NCBI RefSeq assembly: GCF_013466985.1
Contig: NZ_CP059164.1
Coordinates: 4,225,001 to 4,289,000, forward strand
Reading direction: 5' to 3'
Length of the DNA stretch: 64,000 nucleotides
DNA from: Nocardioides ungokensis
GTDB lineage: Bacteria > Actinomycetota > Actinomycetes > Propionibacteriales > Nocardioidaceae
A program made the translations under genes and the position numbers. Below are positions 55,808-63,946 of the stretch, in pieces. The notes below the pieces were generated by a model, which made no database searches, was not told where the DNA came from, and saw nothing but the letters and a program-made list of their open reading frames with translations. The stretch's first letter is position 1, and every line of letters begins with the position of its first letter.

Positions 55808-56662
55808 ATGCCCTCCATGACCGTTCCCACGATCACCCTCAACGACCAGACGACCATCCCGCAGCTCGGCTTCGGGGTCTTCCAGGTGCCGCCGGAGGAG
55901 ACCGCCGAGACGGTGACCACGGCCTTCGAGGTCGGCTACCGCCACATCGACACCGCGGAGATGTACCAGAACGAGCAGGGCGTCGGCGAGGCGATCAAGG
56001 CCTCCGGCATCGGCCGCGACGAGCTCTACGTCACCAGCAAGCTCAACAACGGCTTCCACCGGCCCGACGACGCCCGCCGCGCCTTCGACGCGACCCTGAC
56101 GGCCCTGGACCTGGACCGGATCGACCTCTTCCTCATCCACTGGCCGCTGCCGACGCTGTACGACGGCGACTTCGTGTCCACGTGGAAGACCCTGGCCGAG
56201 TTCGTCGCCGACGGCCGCGCCACCTCCATCGGCGTCTCGAACTTCCAGCCGGCCCACCTCGACCGCATCGTGGCCGAGACCGGTGTCGTGCCCGCCGTGA
56301 ACCAGATCGAGGTGCACCCCTACTTCACCAACGAGGACGCGCGCGCGGCGTCGATCCGCCACGGCGTCGAGGTCGAGGCGTGGTCCCCGATCGCGCAGGG
56401 CAAGGTGCTCGACGACGAGGTCATCAACAAGATCGGCGCGAACTACGGCAAGACCGCCTCGCAGGTCACCCTGCGCTGGCACGTCGAGCGCGGCGACATC
56501 GTGTTCCCCAAGTCGATGCGGGAGGAGCGGATGCGCGAGAACTTCGACATCTTCGACTTCACGCTCACCCAGGACGAGGTCGAGGCGATCAGCGCGCTCG
56601 ACCGCGGCGAGGACGGCCGCAACGGCCCGAACCCGGACACGTTCGACTACGTCCCGGCCTGA
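55808..56662 (+). CDS. Aldo/keto reductase (2,5-diketo-D-gluconate reductase type)
   Basis: 284 residues, intact. NADPH-dependent carbonyl reductase on a TIM barrel. The catalytic tetrad is visible: Asp in GYRHIDTAEMYQNEQGVGEA with the Tyr in E-M-Y, Lys in ELYVTSKLNNGFH, and His in DLFLIHWPLPTLY. FPKSMREERMRENFDIFDF is the NADPH-binding loop with Lys and Arg. Start ATG 55808; ATG 55817 (MTVPTITLNDQTTIPQLG) is equally possible and has better family fit. Substrate not predictable. Confidence 0.9.
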   Translation: MPSMTVPTITLNDQTTIPQLGFGVFQVPPEETAETVTTAFEVGYRHIDTAEMYQNEQGVGEAIKASGIGRDELYVTSKLNNGFHRPDDARRAFDATLTALDLDRIDLFLIHWPLPTLYDGDFVSTWKTLAEFVADGRATSIGVSNFQPAHLDRIVAETGVVPAVNQIEVHPYFTNEDARAASIRHGVEVEAWSPIAQGKVLDDEVINKIGANYGKTASQVTLRWHVERGDIVFPKSMREERMRENFDIFDFTLTQDEVEAISALDRGEDGRNGPNPDTFDYVPA

Positions 56663-56674
56663 GCCACCCCGCTC

Positions 56675-56759
56675 GTTGAGTTGGGCCGAAATCAGCAGTC
56701 AGCTGGGCGAGATTCTCGAAATCTGGCCCAACTCGACGCCGAATCAGGCCCAACTCAAC
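56675..56759. terminator. Inverted-repeat cluster between convergent genes
   Basis: GTTGAGTTGGGCC at 56675-56687 pairs exactly with GGCCCAACTCAAC at 56747-56759; an extra right-hand arm GGCCCAACTCGA sits 22 bp earlier at 56725. It is placed between two convergent stop codons, so a terminator or extragenic repeat element is likely. Confidence 0.6.
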
Positions 56760-56766
56760 ATGCGGA

Positions 56767-57263
56767 TCAGGCGTCGAGGGCCCGGCCCCACACCTCCAGC
56801 AGGTGTGCGAGCTGGGCCCTCTGCCGTTCGCTCAGGCTCGCCACCAGCCGGTGCTCGTTGGCCATGTGCGCCTCGAACGCCCGGTCGATGAGCTCCTTGC
56901 CCGCGTCGGTGAGCGCGACCACCCGGCCGCGGGCGTCGCGGTCGCTGTGCCGGCGGGTCACCCACCCCTGCTGGACGCAGCGGTCGACCCGCTTCGTCAC
57001 GGCGCCCGACGACACCATCGTCCAGGCGGCGAGCTCGCTGGGGGTCAGCTCGTACGGCGCCCCGGCGCGACGCAGCGTCGCGAGGACGTCGAACTCGCCC
57101 TCACCGAGCCCGAACCGGCTGTAGACGGCGACCAGCTCCTCGGTGAGCCGGCCTGCGAGCCGGTGCAGCCGGCCGATGACGCCCTGGGGGGACACGTCGA
57201 GGTCCGGACGCGCGTCGTGCCACTGCGCCATCACCCCCCGACGTGATCGAGATCGCTCACCAT
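56767..57263 (-). CDS. MarR-family transcriptional regulator, likely one-base frameshift near its start
   Basis: About 165 residues. GVIGRLHRLAGRLTEELVAV, LGEGEFDVLATLRRAGAPYE, LTPSELAAWTMVSSGAVTKR (helix-turn-helix) and RVVALTDAGKELIDRAF (wing and dimer helix) are typical MarR. The uninterrupted frame starts at ATG 57231 (MAQWHDARPDLDVSP), but the DNA upstream reads MVSDLDHVGG from an ATG at 57263 that has TATATT 6 nt before it. Adding one G to the six-G run at about 57234-57239 joins the two, giving the N-terminus usual for this family. I therefore place the start at 57263. Divergent from the EamA gene. Confidence 0.82.
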
Positions 57264-57269
57264 GGGCGG

Positions 57270-57275
57270 AATATA
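57270..57275 (-). promoter_or_regulatory. Predicted leaderless -10 hexamer of the marR gene
   Basis: TATATT on the minus strand, 6 nt before the ATG at 57263. Confidence 0.5.
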
Positions 57276-57276
57276 C

Positions 57277-57309
57277 CTTCCGAAGAAACTATTATGCTTT
57301 CCATGGAAA
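57277..57309. promoter_or_regulatory. Operator region between marR and eamA genes
   Basis: CTTCCGAAG (57277-57285, symmetric about one base) lies between the two opposing -10 hexamers, and TTTCCATGGAAA (57298-57309, perfect 12-bp palindrome) spans the EamA start codon. Both share a T-T-C-C half, suiting a MarR dimer. Confidence 0.5.
57290..57295 (+). promoter_or_regulatory. Predicted leaderless -10 hexamer of the EamA gene
   Basis: TATTAT, 7 nt before the ATG at 57303, in the most A/T-rich patch of the window. Confidence 0.55.
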
Positions 57310-58271
57310 CTAATCAGGCTCGGCTCGCGCTGATCACGGCGGTCGCCCCCGTCGCGTGGGGCTCGACGTACCTCGTCACCGAGACCTTCCTGCCGCCCGA
57401 CCGGCCGCTCTTCGCCGCGGTGGTCCGCGCGCTGCCGATCGGGCTGCTCCTGCTGGCCCTCCGCCGGCAGCTGCCGCCCCGCGGCTGGTGGGGGCGCGCG
57501 TTCGTCCTGGGCCTGCTCAACATCGGGATGTTCTTCCCGCTGATCTTCCTCGCGGCCTACCACCTCCCCGGCGGGCTGGCGGCCACCCTCCAGGCGACGG
57601 CCCCGATGGTCACCATGGCCCTGGCCTGGCCCGGTCTCGGCGAGCGTCCCGGCTCGGCCCGCGTCGGCGCCGCCCTGGTCGGTGCCGTCGGCGTGGCGCT
57701 GCTGGTGCTCCGCTCCCCCGGCCACGTGGACGCGGTCGGCCTCGCCGCGGCCTTCGGCTCGGTGCTGGTCTCCGCGCTCGGCTACGTGCTGGTGAAGCGC
57801 TGGCCGGCCCCGGTCGACAACCTGACGCTGGTGTCCTGGCAGCTGGTCGTCGGCGGCCTGCTGCTCGTCCCGGTCGCCCTGGTGGTCGAGGGCGCACCTC
57901 CGGCGCTCGACCTGCCCGCCGTCGGCGGCTTCCTGTGGCTCGGGCTCGTCGGCACCGGCCTGGCGTACTACTGCTGGTTCCTGGGCCTGCGCAGCATGCC
58001 CGCGGGCGTGGTCTCGCTGATCGGGCTGGTGAACCCGGTGGTCGGGACGATGCTCGGCGTCGTCTTCGCCGGCGAGCTCTTCGGCTGGGCCCAGGCGCTG
58101 GGCATGCTGCTGGTGCTGGGCGGGGTCCTCGCCGGCCAGCCCGCGTTCCAGGCAGCGGTCCGCAGCGCCCTCGGCGGCCGACGGGCGCGTCCGGCACCTC
58201 GGGCCGGCACCGTCGCCGGGCTGCGGCGGGACGCCACCGCGGAGGAACGACGGGCCGCCTCGGCCGCGTGA
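57303..58271 (+). CDS. EamA/DMT-superfamily transporter
   Basis: 322 residues, intact, ten predicted helices in two EamA repeats. The first repeat starts ALITAVAPVAWGSTYLVTET, with LGLLNIGMFFPLIFLAAYHL and PGGLAATLQATAPMVTMALA; the second has GLAAAFGSVLVSALGYVLVK and GVVSLIGLVNPVVGTMLGVV. The basic C-terminus (RRARPAPRAGTVAGLRRD) is cytoplasmic. Likely exports small metabolites or amino acids. Start chosen at ATG 57303, because of the -10 at 57290; ATG 57294 would overlap that hexamer. Presumed target of the adjacent MarR. Confidence 0.88.
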   Translation: METNQARLALITAVAPVAWGSTYLVTETFLPPDRPLFAAVVRALPIGLLLLALRRQLPPRGWWGRAFVLGLLNIGMFFPLIFLAAYHLPGGLAATLQATAPMVTMALAWPGLGERPGSARVGAALVGAVGVALLVLRSPGHVDAVGLAAAFGSVLVSALGYVLVKRWPAPVDNLTLVSWQLVVGGLLLVPVALVVEGAPPALDLPAVGGFLWLGLVGTGLAYYCWFLGLRSMPAGVVSLIGLVNPVVGTMLGVVFAGELFGWAQALGMLLVLGGVLAGQPAFQAAVRSALGGRRARPAPRAGTVAGLRRDATAEERRAASAA

Positions 58272-58296
58272 CGCGAACGGCGTGACGCGGGCCCGG

Positions 58297-59337
58297 TCAG
58301 GCCGCGCGGTGCTCCACGAGCACGAGCGCCATGTCGTCGTTGATCCGCTGGCCGGCATGGTCGCGCAGTCGGACCAGCAGGACGTCCAGCGCCTCCTCGA
58401 GGTCGCCGTCGACCAGCGACCGGGCGCTCTCCCCGAGGGGGAAGAAGGTGCCCCGCTCGTCCCTGGCCTCGACCAGGCCGTCGGTGTAGATCAGCATGCG
58501 GGAGCCCTCGGGCCACGGCGAGGTGACGGGGTGCGGCTCGGGACGCAGTCCCAGCGGCGGCTCGGGCGTCCCCGTGGGCATCTCGTCGACGCAGTCCTCG
58601 CCCGTCACCATCAGCGGCGGGTGGTGACCGCAGTTGACCAGCGTCACGGTGTGGTCGTCGTGGAACTCCGCGATCACCGCGGTGACGAAGTCCTCGTCGC
58701 CGGCGACCGCCGACACGACGACGTCGAGGTCCCGCGCGACCTGCCCCAGCGACTCCACGGTGAACGCCGAGCGGCGGAACGCGCCGAGCACCGTCCCGGC
58801 CAGCTGGACCGCGTCGAGGCCCTTGCCCCGGACGTCGCCGACGATGACGCGGACGCCGTACGGGCTCGCGGCCACCTCGTACAGGTCACCACCGACCAGG
58901 GCGTCCTGCGTCGCCGAGACGTAGCGTGAGGCGAACCCCACCGAGCCCACCTCGCTCGGCATCGCCGCGAGCAGGGCCCGCTGGGCGGTCTCGGCGATCA
59001 CGGTCATGTGCTGCAGGTCGCGCTCGCGATCCACGCGCAGCCACGCCGTCAGGACTGCCAGCGCGCCGAGGAGGAGCGTGATCGCCACCCGGAGCAGCCA
59101 GTCCAAGCTGCCCAGGTTGTGGTTCCAGAGACCGGCCAGCACCGACAGCACCAGCGCGAGAGCCGCGACGGCGGCCGTGCGCCTGACACCGGCGACCACC
59201 GCTGCCACCACGGCAGCCACCGCGTAGGAGGCACTGAGCGAGATCCCGGGGAGGGCTGCGTCGAGGACGACGACGACTCCGAGGACGACCAGAGCCGACG
59301 TCAGCACGCGACGCTGCGACCAACGTTCCGTCGCCAT
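58297..59337 (-). CDS. SpoIIE/RsbU-type PP2C serine phosphatase with membrane N-terminus
   Basis: 346 residues, intact. Four helices in the first 95 residues (VLTSALVVLGVVVVLDAALP, AVAAVVAAVVAGVRRTAAVA, LLRVAITLLLGALAVLTAWL). Then a short helix and a PP2C SpoIIE domain: ALVGGDLYEVAASPYGVRVI (metal-binding G-G-D), VGDVRGKGLDAVQLAGTVLG, VTLVNCGHHPPLMVTGED, MLIYTDGLVEARDERGTFFP and INDDMALVLVEHR. Such enzymes dephosphorylate anti-anti-sigma factors in stress signalling. No sensor domain and no anti-sigma genes adjoin. ATG with GAGGAG upstream. Confidence 0.9.
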   Translation of the reverse strand: MATERWSQRRVLTSALVVLGVVVVLDAALPGISLSASYAVAAVVAAVVAGVRRTAAVAALALVLSVLAGLWNHNLGSLDWLLRVAITLLLGALAVLTAWLRVDRERDLQHMTVIAETAQRALLAAMPSEVGSVGFASRYVSATQDALVGGDLYEVAASPYGVRVIVGDVRGKGLDAVQLAGTVLGAFRRSAFTVESLGQVARDLDVVVSAVAGDEDFVTAVIAEFHDDHTVTLVNCGHHPPLMVTGEDCVDEMPTGTPEPPLGLRPEPHPVTSPWPEGSRMLIYTDGLVEARDERGTFFPLGESARSLVDGDLEEALDVLLVRLRDHAGQRINDDMALVLVEHRAA

Positions 59338-59392
59338 GCTGCTCTCCTCGCCGGGTCTGCATCCCGTGGTTCCGACAGTAACCACGCGGGGG

Positions 59393-59971
59393 TCAGCCGA
59401 CGGTGACCTTGACCTCGTTGGACTCCAGCTTGGTGTCGGTGTCGACGACCCGGAACCGGTTCACCCCGGCCTGGCTGGTCTGGACGTAGGTGGAGAACGT
59501 CTGGTTGCTCACCGAGGCGGTGACGGGGAAGTCCGTCCAGGCGCCGCTGGTGAAGCGCTGCACCTGGAGGATCGCCCCCTCGCCACCCGGGTAGACCCCG
59601 GTGAGGTCGATCTGCTGCATCGGGCCGACCGAGGTCTCGCCGGCGGACAGCGAGATCTGCGTCTTCGGGGTCTTCTTCTTCGTCGGCTTCTGGGCCGGCT
59701 GACTGCTGCCGGACGACGGCGACTGCGTCTGTCCGGGCGCGAGGGTGATGAGGGGACCCGACGGCGCCTGCGTCTTCGACGGCTTCGGCAGGTACATCGA
59801 GTGCTCGGCGGCAGCCTGCGACGCGCCCGCACCGCCGTCGAGGCCCAGCACCTTGGTCCCGACGAGGGCCACGACGCCGAGGATCAGGCCGACGGCGACC
59901 GCGACGCCGACGAGGGCGAGCAGTCCGGTGAGGACCGGACGTCCTTCTCCATCATCCACTTGGCGGGGCAC
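59393..59971 (-). CDS. Membrane-anchored protein with extracytoplasmic Ig-like domain
   Basis: 192 residues, intact. One helix near the N-terminus (LTGLLALVGVAVAVGLILGV) anchors it; a Ser/Thr/Pro/Lys linker (TQSPSSGSSQPAQKPTKKKT) leads to a beta-rich domain of about 90 residues: ISLSAGETSVGPMQQIDLTG, LQVQRFTSGAWTDFPVTASV and YVQTSQAGVNRFRVVDTDTK. This looks like an Ig-like fold of surface proteins. I do not recognise a named family. GTG start with CAGGGGG upstream. It lies upstream of the phosphatase gene on the same strand, 55 bp apart. Confidence 0.75.
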   Translation of the reverse strand: MPRQVDDGEGRPVLTGLLALVGVAVAVGLILGVVALVGTKVLGLDGGAGASQAAAEHSMYLPKPSKTQAPSGPLITLAPGQTQSPSSGSSQPAQKPTKKKTPKTQISLSAGETSVGPMQQIDLTGVYPGGEGAILQVQRFTSGAWTDFPVTASVSNQTFSTYVQTSQAGVNRFRVVDTDTKLESNEVKVTVG

Positions 59972-60016
59972 CCCCTGGTCGATCGGACCGGTCGTGGCCC
60001 ATTCTCCGTGACGAGG

Positions 60017-61375
60017 TCAAGCGGGGCCAATCGCGGTCACCCGTGGGGCTCCGCCCCGCAGCGCCGGGTCAGGCCTCGGCGGCGTCCAGCCCCTCGCCGG
60101 CGCGCTGACGGCGGTCCGCTCCGCCACGGCGTACTCGTCGGTGCGGGCGTCGTAGGACCAGAAGTCGCGCAGCGCGAGGGCGGTCACGCCGACCCCGGCG
60201 ATGCAGGCGAAGCCGCCGCTGGCGACCGCCCCCCGGACCGTCCACAGGTCCGCCGTCACGCCGGCCCGGACCTGCCCGCCGAGCGGACCGAGGGAGTAGG
60301 ACAGCATCTCGATCCCGGCCAGCCGGCCGCGCATGCCCTCGGGGATCGTCTGGTTCCACACGGTGCCGCGGAAGACCCCCGAGACCATGTCCGCCGCGCC
60401 CGAGAGCATCAGGAAGAAGGCGACCAGCCAGATGCTCGGCATCAGGCCGGCGAAACCGACGCAGGCGCCGTACGCCGCCGCCGCGACGACGATCGCGCGT
60501 CCGTGGTGGTGGACCCTCGAGGTCCAGCCGCTGAGCGCGGTGGCCAGCAGGGCCCCCACCGTCTCGGCAGAGTACAGCAGGCCGAGCAGCTCGGGACGGC
60601 CGAAGACCTCCTCGGCCAGCGCCGGGAAGAGCACCACCGGCAGGGCCAGCAGCATCGCCGCGATGTCGACCAGGTAGGTCCCGAGCAGGTCGCGCCGGGA
60701 GAACGCGTAGCGCAGCCCCTGCCCGATGCCGGCCAGGCTGGGCGGCGTCGTCTCCTCCCGGTGCGGGTAGGGGCGCATCGCGACGAAGAGCATGGTCGCG
60801 ACGGCCAGCCCACAGATGTCGATCAGGAAGCACCAGCCGATCCCCACGTAGGCCACCATCAGGCCGCCGATCGCCGGCCCGACCAGCACGCCGATCTGCA
60901 TGCCGAGGCTGGTGAGGTTGTTGGCCGCAGTGATCTGCTCGTGCCGGACCGTCCGCGGCATCAGCGCCTCGCGCGAGGGCCGCTGGAGCGACGAGGAGGC
61001 CGCCAGGAGTCCGGAGACCACGAAGATCACCCACACGTGAGGGTGGTCGGAGAAGGCGTTGACCGCGAGCACGACGGTGAACCCGGCCTGGGCCAGGCCG
61101 GTCCAGATCAGCAGCCTGCGCCGGTCGACGTGGTCGGCCAGCGCGCCGCCGTACAGCGCGAAGACCACCAGCGGCACGAGCTCGACCAGGCCGATCGCAC
61201 CGACCGCGAAGTTGGAGCCCGTCAGCGTGTAGATCTGGTACGGGATCGCGACGTAGGTGACCATCGCGCCGAGGTAGAACACGGTCCCGGCCAGGAAGAG
61301 CAGCCGGAAGTCCCGCGACTCCCGCAGCGGGGTCACGTCCATCCGGACGGCGCGCAGCCGCTCCTTCCAGCTCAT
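60017..61375 (-). CDS. MFS transporter of the EntS-like (MFS_3) group
   Basis: About 452 residues, 12 helices. LRESRDFRLLFLAGTVFYLG, then VELVPLVVFALYGGALADHV and DRRRLLIWTGLAQAGF (motif A), LQRPSREALMPRTVRHEQIT and NNLTSLGMQIGVLVGPAIGG are typical of the EntS/YjfF-like enterobactin-exporter group. The end is uncertain: one frame stops at 60017, while a shift near 60112 would give a stop at 60069 with the tail RQRAGEGLDAAEA, which looks more natural. Start ATG 61375. Substrate unknown; no siderophore genes nearby. Confidence 0.85.
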   Translation of the reverse strand: MSWKERLRAVRMDVTPLRESRDFRLLFLAGTVFYLGAMVTYVAIPYQIYTLTGSNFAVGAIGLVELVPLVVFALYGGALADHVDRRRLLIWTGLAQAGFTVVLAVNAFSDHPHVWVIFVVSGLLAASSSLQRPSREALMPRTVRHEQITAANNLTSLGMQIGVLVGPAIGGLMVAYVGIGWCFLIDICGLAVATMLFVAMRPYPHREETTPPSLAGIGQGLRYAFSRRDLLGTYLVDIAAMLLALPVVLFPALAEEVFGRPELLGLLYSAETVGALLATALSGWTSRVHHHGRAIVVAAAAYGACVGFAGLMPSIWLVAFFLMLSGAADMVSGVFRGTVWNQTIPEGMRGRLAGIEMLSYSLGPLGGQVRAGVTADLWTVRGAVASGGFACIAGVGVTALALRDFWSYDARTDEYAVAERTAVSAPARGWTPPRPDPALRGGAPRVTAIGPA

Positions 61376-61447
61376 CGGTCGATCACAAACGACCATCGTG
61401 GCACCGGACGACGGTGCGCCCCACCGGTTTTTCCAGCGGGCGGGCGG

Positions 61448-62833
61448 CTACTCGCTGAGCCGGATGCGCGCGCCGCGACGGGGGACGCTGGTGATGTTGC
61501 GGACCCGGGGCCGGTCCTCGCCGACGGCCGTGACGGCGTACGCCGTGAGCACCTCGCGCAGGACCGCGACCCCCTCCATGAGCGAGAACCCGGCTCCGAT
61601 GCAGCGACGGACGCCGCCCCCGAACGGGATCCAGGTGTTGGTGGGCGGGTTGTGGCCCAGGAAGCGCTCGGGCCGGAACACCTCCGGGTCGGGATGGTTG
61701 TCCTCGCGGCCGTGGCTGATGATGATCGACGGCCCGACGGTCGTCCCGGCGGGCAGCGACCAGCCGCCGACGGTGGCCGGCTCCATCAGGGTGCGCACCA
61801 CCATCGGGATGACCGGGTGCAGCCGCATCGACTCCTTGAGCACCGCGTCCAGCCAGGCGTCGTCGCCCGTGCGTGCGGCCTCGCGGGACCGGGCCAGCAG
61901 GTCCGGGTGCCGGCCGAGCTCGAACAGCGACCAGGCCAAGGCCGTCGCGGTGGTCTCGTGGCCGGCCAGGAGCAGCGTGACCAGCTGGTCACGCAGCTCG
62001 GTGTCGTCGAGGGCGTCGCTGCCCACCTCCCCGTCGCGCGCCAGGATCAGCCGGGAGAGCACGTCGGTGCGCTGCTCGAGGTCCGGGGCCTCGCGGCGCT
62101 CGCGGATCTCGGCGTAGATGAGGCGGTCCAGCTCGTGCTGGTTCGCCACGGTGCGCTTCCAGGGACCGAACCGCTGCAGCCGCGGGTAGCCCCAGCCGAG
62201 CAGCACGGCCGGGCTGATGTCGACGGTCGCGTTCACCCGCGGCCGGAGCTCGGCCAGTCGGGCCTCGTCGGTCACGCCGAAGACGACGCGCAGGATCACC
62301 TCGAGGGTGAGCGCGTTCATTCGGTCCAGGGCGCGGATCTCCGAGCCCGGTCGCCAGCGGCCGACCTCGGCGCGGGCGAGATCGGTGACCAGCGACTCGT
62401 AGCCGCGCAGGGCGTGGCCGTTGAAGGCCGGCATCAGCAGCTTGCGGGCGCGCTTGTGCTCGCCACTGTCCTGGAGGAGCAGGGAGTGCTCGCCCATGAT
62501 CGGTCCGAGGATCGCGTTGGCCTTGCCGGCGTGGAAGACCTCGGGGTCGCCCGCGAAGATCTCCTTGGCGTGCTCGGGACGGGTGAAGAAGACGAGCGGC
62601 CGGCCGCCGGGCACCAGGCGCACGGTGAAGACGTCGCCGTACCGCCGGTGCAGGTAGGGGTGGAACCAGTGCCGGAACCGCAGCAGGCCGGCGCTCTGCA
62701 CGAGGACCGGCCAGCGTGGGCCGGGCGGCAGGCCGGTCATGTCCACCGGCGGCAGCGCCCCGCCCCCGACGTAGCTCATCCGGCGGAAGCGCTGCTCGGT
62801 CAGCTGGTCGACGTCCTGCTCGATCGTGGCCAC
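61448..62833 (-). CDS. Cytochrome P450
   Basis: 461 residues, intact. Helix I LLLAGHETTATALAWSLFEL with the acid/Thr pair, helix K AVLKESMRLHPVIPMVVRT (E-x-x-R), PERFLGHNPPTNTWIPFGGG and VRRCIGAGFSLMEGVAV with the heme-ligand Cys. It resembles bacterial CYP families related to eukaryotic type (CYP102/CYP110-like PERF motif). No ferredoxin or reductase partner adjoins. GTG at 62833 chosen because TAGTAT lies 6 nt upstream; GTG 62839 would add two residues. Substrate unknown. Confidence 0.92.
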   Translation of the reverse strand: MATIEQDVDQLTEQRFRRMSYVGGGALPPVDMTGLPPGPRWPVLVQSAGLLRFRHWFHPYLHRRYGDVFTVRLVPGGRPLVFFTRPEHAKEIFAGDPEVFHAGKANAILGPIMGEHSLLLQDSGEHKRARKLLMPAFNGHALRGYESLVTDLARAEVGRWRPGSEIRALDRMNALTLEVILRVVFGVTDEARLAELRPRVNATVDISPAVLLGWGYPRLQRFGPWKRTVANQHELDRLIYAEIRERREAPDLEQRTDVLSRLILARDGEVGSDALDDTELRDQLVTLLLAGHETTATALAWSLFELGRHPDLLARSREAARTGDDAWLDAVLKESMRLHPVIPMVVRTLMEPATVGGWSLPAGTTVGPSIIISHGREDNHPDPEVFRPERFLGHNPPTNTWIPFGGGVRRCIGAGFSLMEGVAVLREVLTAYAVTAVGEDRPRVRNITSVPRRGARIRLSE

Positions 62834-62839
62834 GCTCAC

Positions 62840-62845
62840 ATACTA
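62840..62845 (-). promoter_or_regulatory. Predicted leaderless -10 hexamer of the P450 gene
   Basis: TAGTAT on the minus strand, 6 nt before the GTG at 62833. Confidence 0.5.
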
Positions 62846-62959
62846 CGAGTACGTCAAGGCCCCGGATGCTTGACTGGACCCATCGGCGCACCCCCGTCGC
62901 CAGCCCGTCGCCAGCCCGGCACGGGTGGTGTCGCGGGGGTCCGGACGGGAGGGCAGGGC

Positions 62960-63844
62960 ATGGTCGGTGCACCGGTGGTCGCGCTTGCGGCCGCGAGCGG
63001 CTTCGCGGTCTCGACGTCGCTCCAGCACCTCGCCGCCAGCCGCGTCCACGCGTCGGCCTCGGCGGTCGGGCTGCTCGTACGTCTCGTCCGGACCCCGCTG
63101 TGGCTGCTGGCGTCGGCCCTCGGCCTGCTCTCCTTCGCCCTCCACGCGCTCGCCCTGCACCTCGGCACGCTGGCCCTGGTGCAGCCGCTGATGCTGTGCG
63201 GCGTGGTCCTGGCCGTGCCCGTCCGGGCCGCGGTGAACCACCGCCTGCCGCACCGCGACGACGTCCTCGCGGTCACGGTGACGGTGACCGGCCTGGCGGT
63301 CTTCCTCGCCGCCACCAAGCTCAGCGCGGGCAGCGAGGCCCCGAGCCCCGGCCGCGCCGCCGTCATGTGCCTCACCACGCTGGTCGCCTTCCTGGTGCTG
63401 AACCTGCTGGCGTCGCGTCCCGGCCTGCGGCGTGCCCGCGCCGGGCTGCTGGGCGCGGCCGCCGGCGTCCTCTTCGGCGTCATGGCCGGGCTGATCAAGC
63501 TGGTGACGCACGACATCGCCGTGGACGGGGTGTGGTCGGCCCTCGAGTCGTGGCGCCCCTGGGTGCTCGCCGCGACCGGGTTCGCGGCGGTGAGCACCAA
63601 CCAGCGCGCCTTCCACGCAGGTCGGCTCGCCTCCTCGATGCCGGTCCTGAACGTCGTCAACGTGGTCGTCGCGATGAGCTTCGGCTGGTTCGTCTTCGGC
63701 GAGGCGCCGGTCCAGGGTCCGTTCTCCCTCGCCGTCCAGCTCGTGTCCGCCGTCGTCATGGCCCTCGGCCTGGTCTGGATCGCCCGGCTGGAGCCGACAC
63801 AGGTCCCGGCACCGGACGCCGGCGAGAGCGTCGGCGCCCGCTGA
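62960..63844 (+). CDS. DMT-superfamily transporter
   Basis: 294 residues, intact, nine or ten helices: PVVALAAASGFAVSTSLQHL, LASALGLLSFALHALALHLG, VQPLMLCGVVLAVPVRAAVN, AVMCLTTLVAFLVLNLLASR, VLFGVMAGLIKLVTHDIAVD and MPVLNVVNVVVAMSFGWFVF. The layout with H-L in helix 1 and L-V-Q-P-L in helix 3 fits the actinobacterial DMT family (NIPA/SCO-like). ATG 62960 has a GGAGGGCAGGGC region upstream. Divergent from the P450 gene. Transported compound unknown. Confidence 0.85.
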   Translation: MVGAPVVALAAASGFAVSTSLQHLAASRVHASASAVGLLVRLVRTPLWLLASALGLLSFALHALALHLGTLALVQPLMLCGVVLAVPVRAAVNHRLPHRDDVLAVTVTVTGLAVFLAATKLSAGSEAPSPGRAAVMCLTTLVAFLVLNLLASRPGLRRARAGLLGAAAGVLFGVMAGLIKLVTHDIAVDGVWSALESWRPWVLAATGFAAVSTNQRAFHAGRLASSMPVLNVVNVVVAMSFGWFVFGEAPVQGPFSLAVQLVSAVVMALGLVWIARLEPTQVPAPDAGESVGAR

Positions 63845-63902
63845 GCGTCGGGCCACGAACCCGCTCGCGCCGGAACAACCACGATTCCGGGCCCGTCGCG
63901 GA

Positions 63903-63908
63903 TAGGCT
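63903..63908 (+). promoter_or_regulatory. Predicted -10 hexamer of the last gene
   Basis: TAGGCT, placed to start transcription about 30 nt before the ATG at 63947, leaving room for the AGGAG ribosome site at 63937. Confidence 0.4.
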
Positions 63909-63946
63909 CGAGGTGTCACGAGATCGCGCCCGCTGCAGGAGCAGAC

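Noticed and set aside
56675..56759. GTTGAGTT/AACTCAAC repeat as a third HspR operator
   Set aside because: The arms are 59 nt apart instead of 7, they lie between gene ends rather than in a promoter, and the extended arm GTTGAGTTGGGCC is unrelated to HAIR.
59336..63844. A 4.5-kb open frame of about 1,500 codons on the plus strand
   Set aside because: It lies antisense to the phosphatase, Ig-like, MFS and P450 genes and only its last 294 codons (the DMT transporter) look like protein. Long antisense frames are common at 70 percent GC because stop codons are rare.
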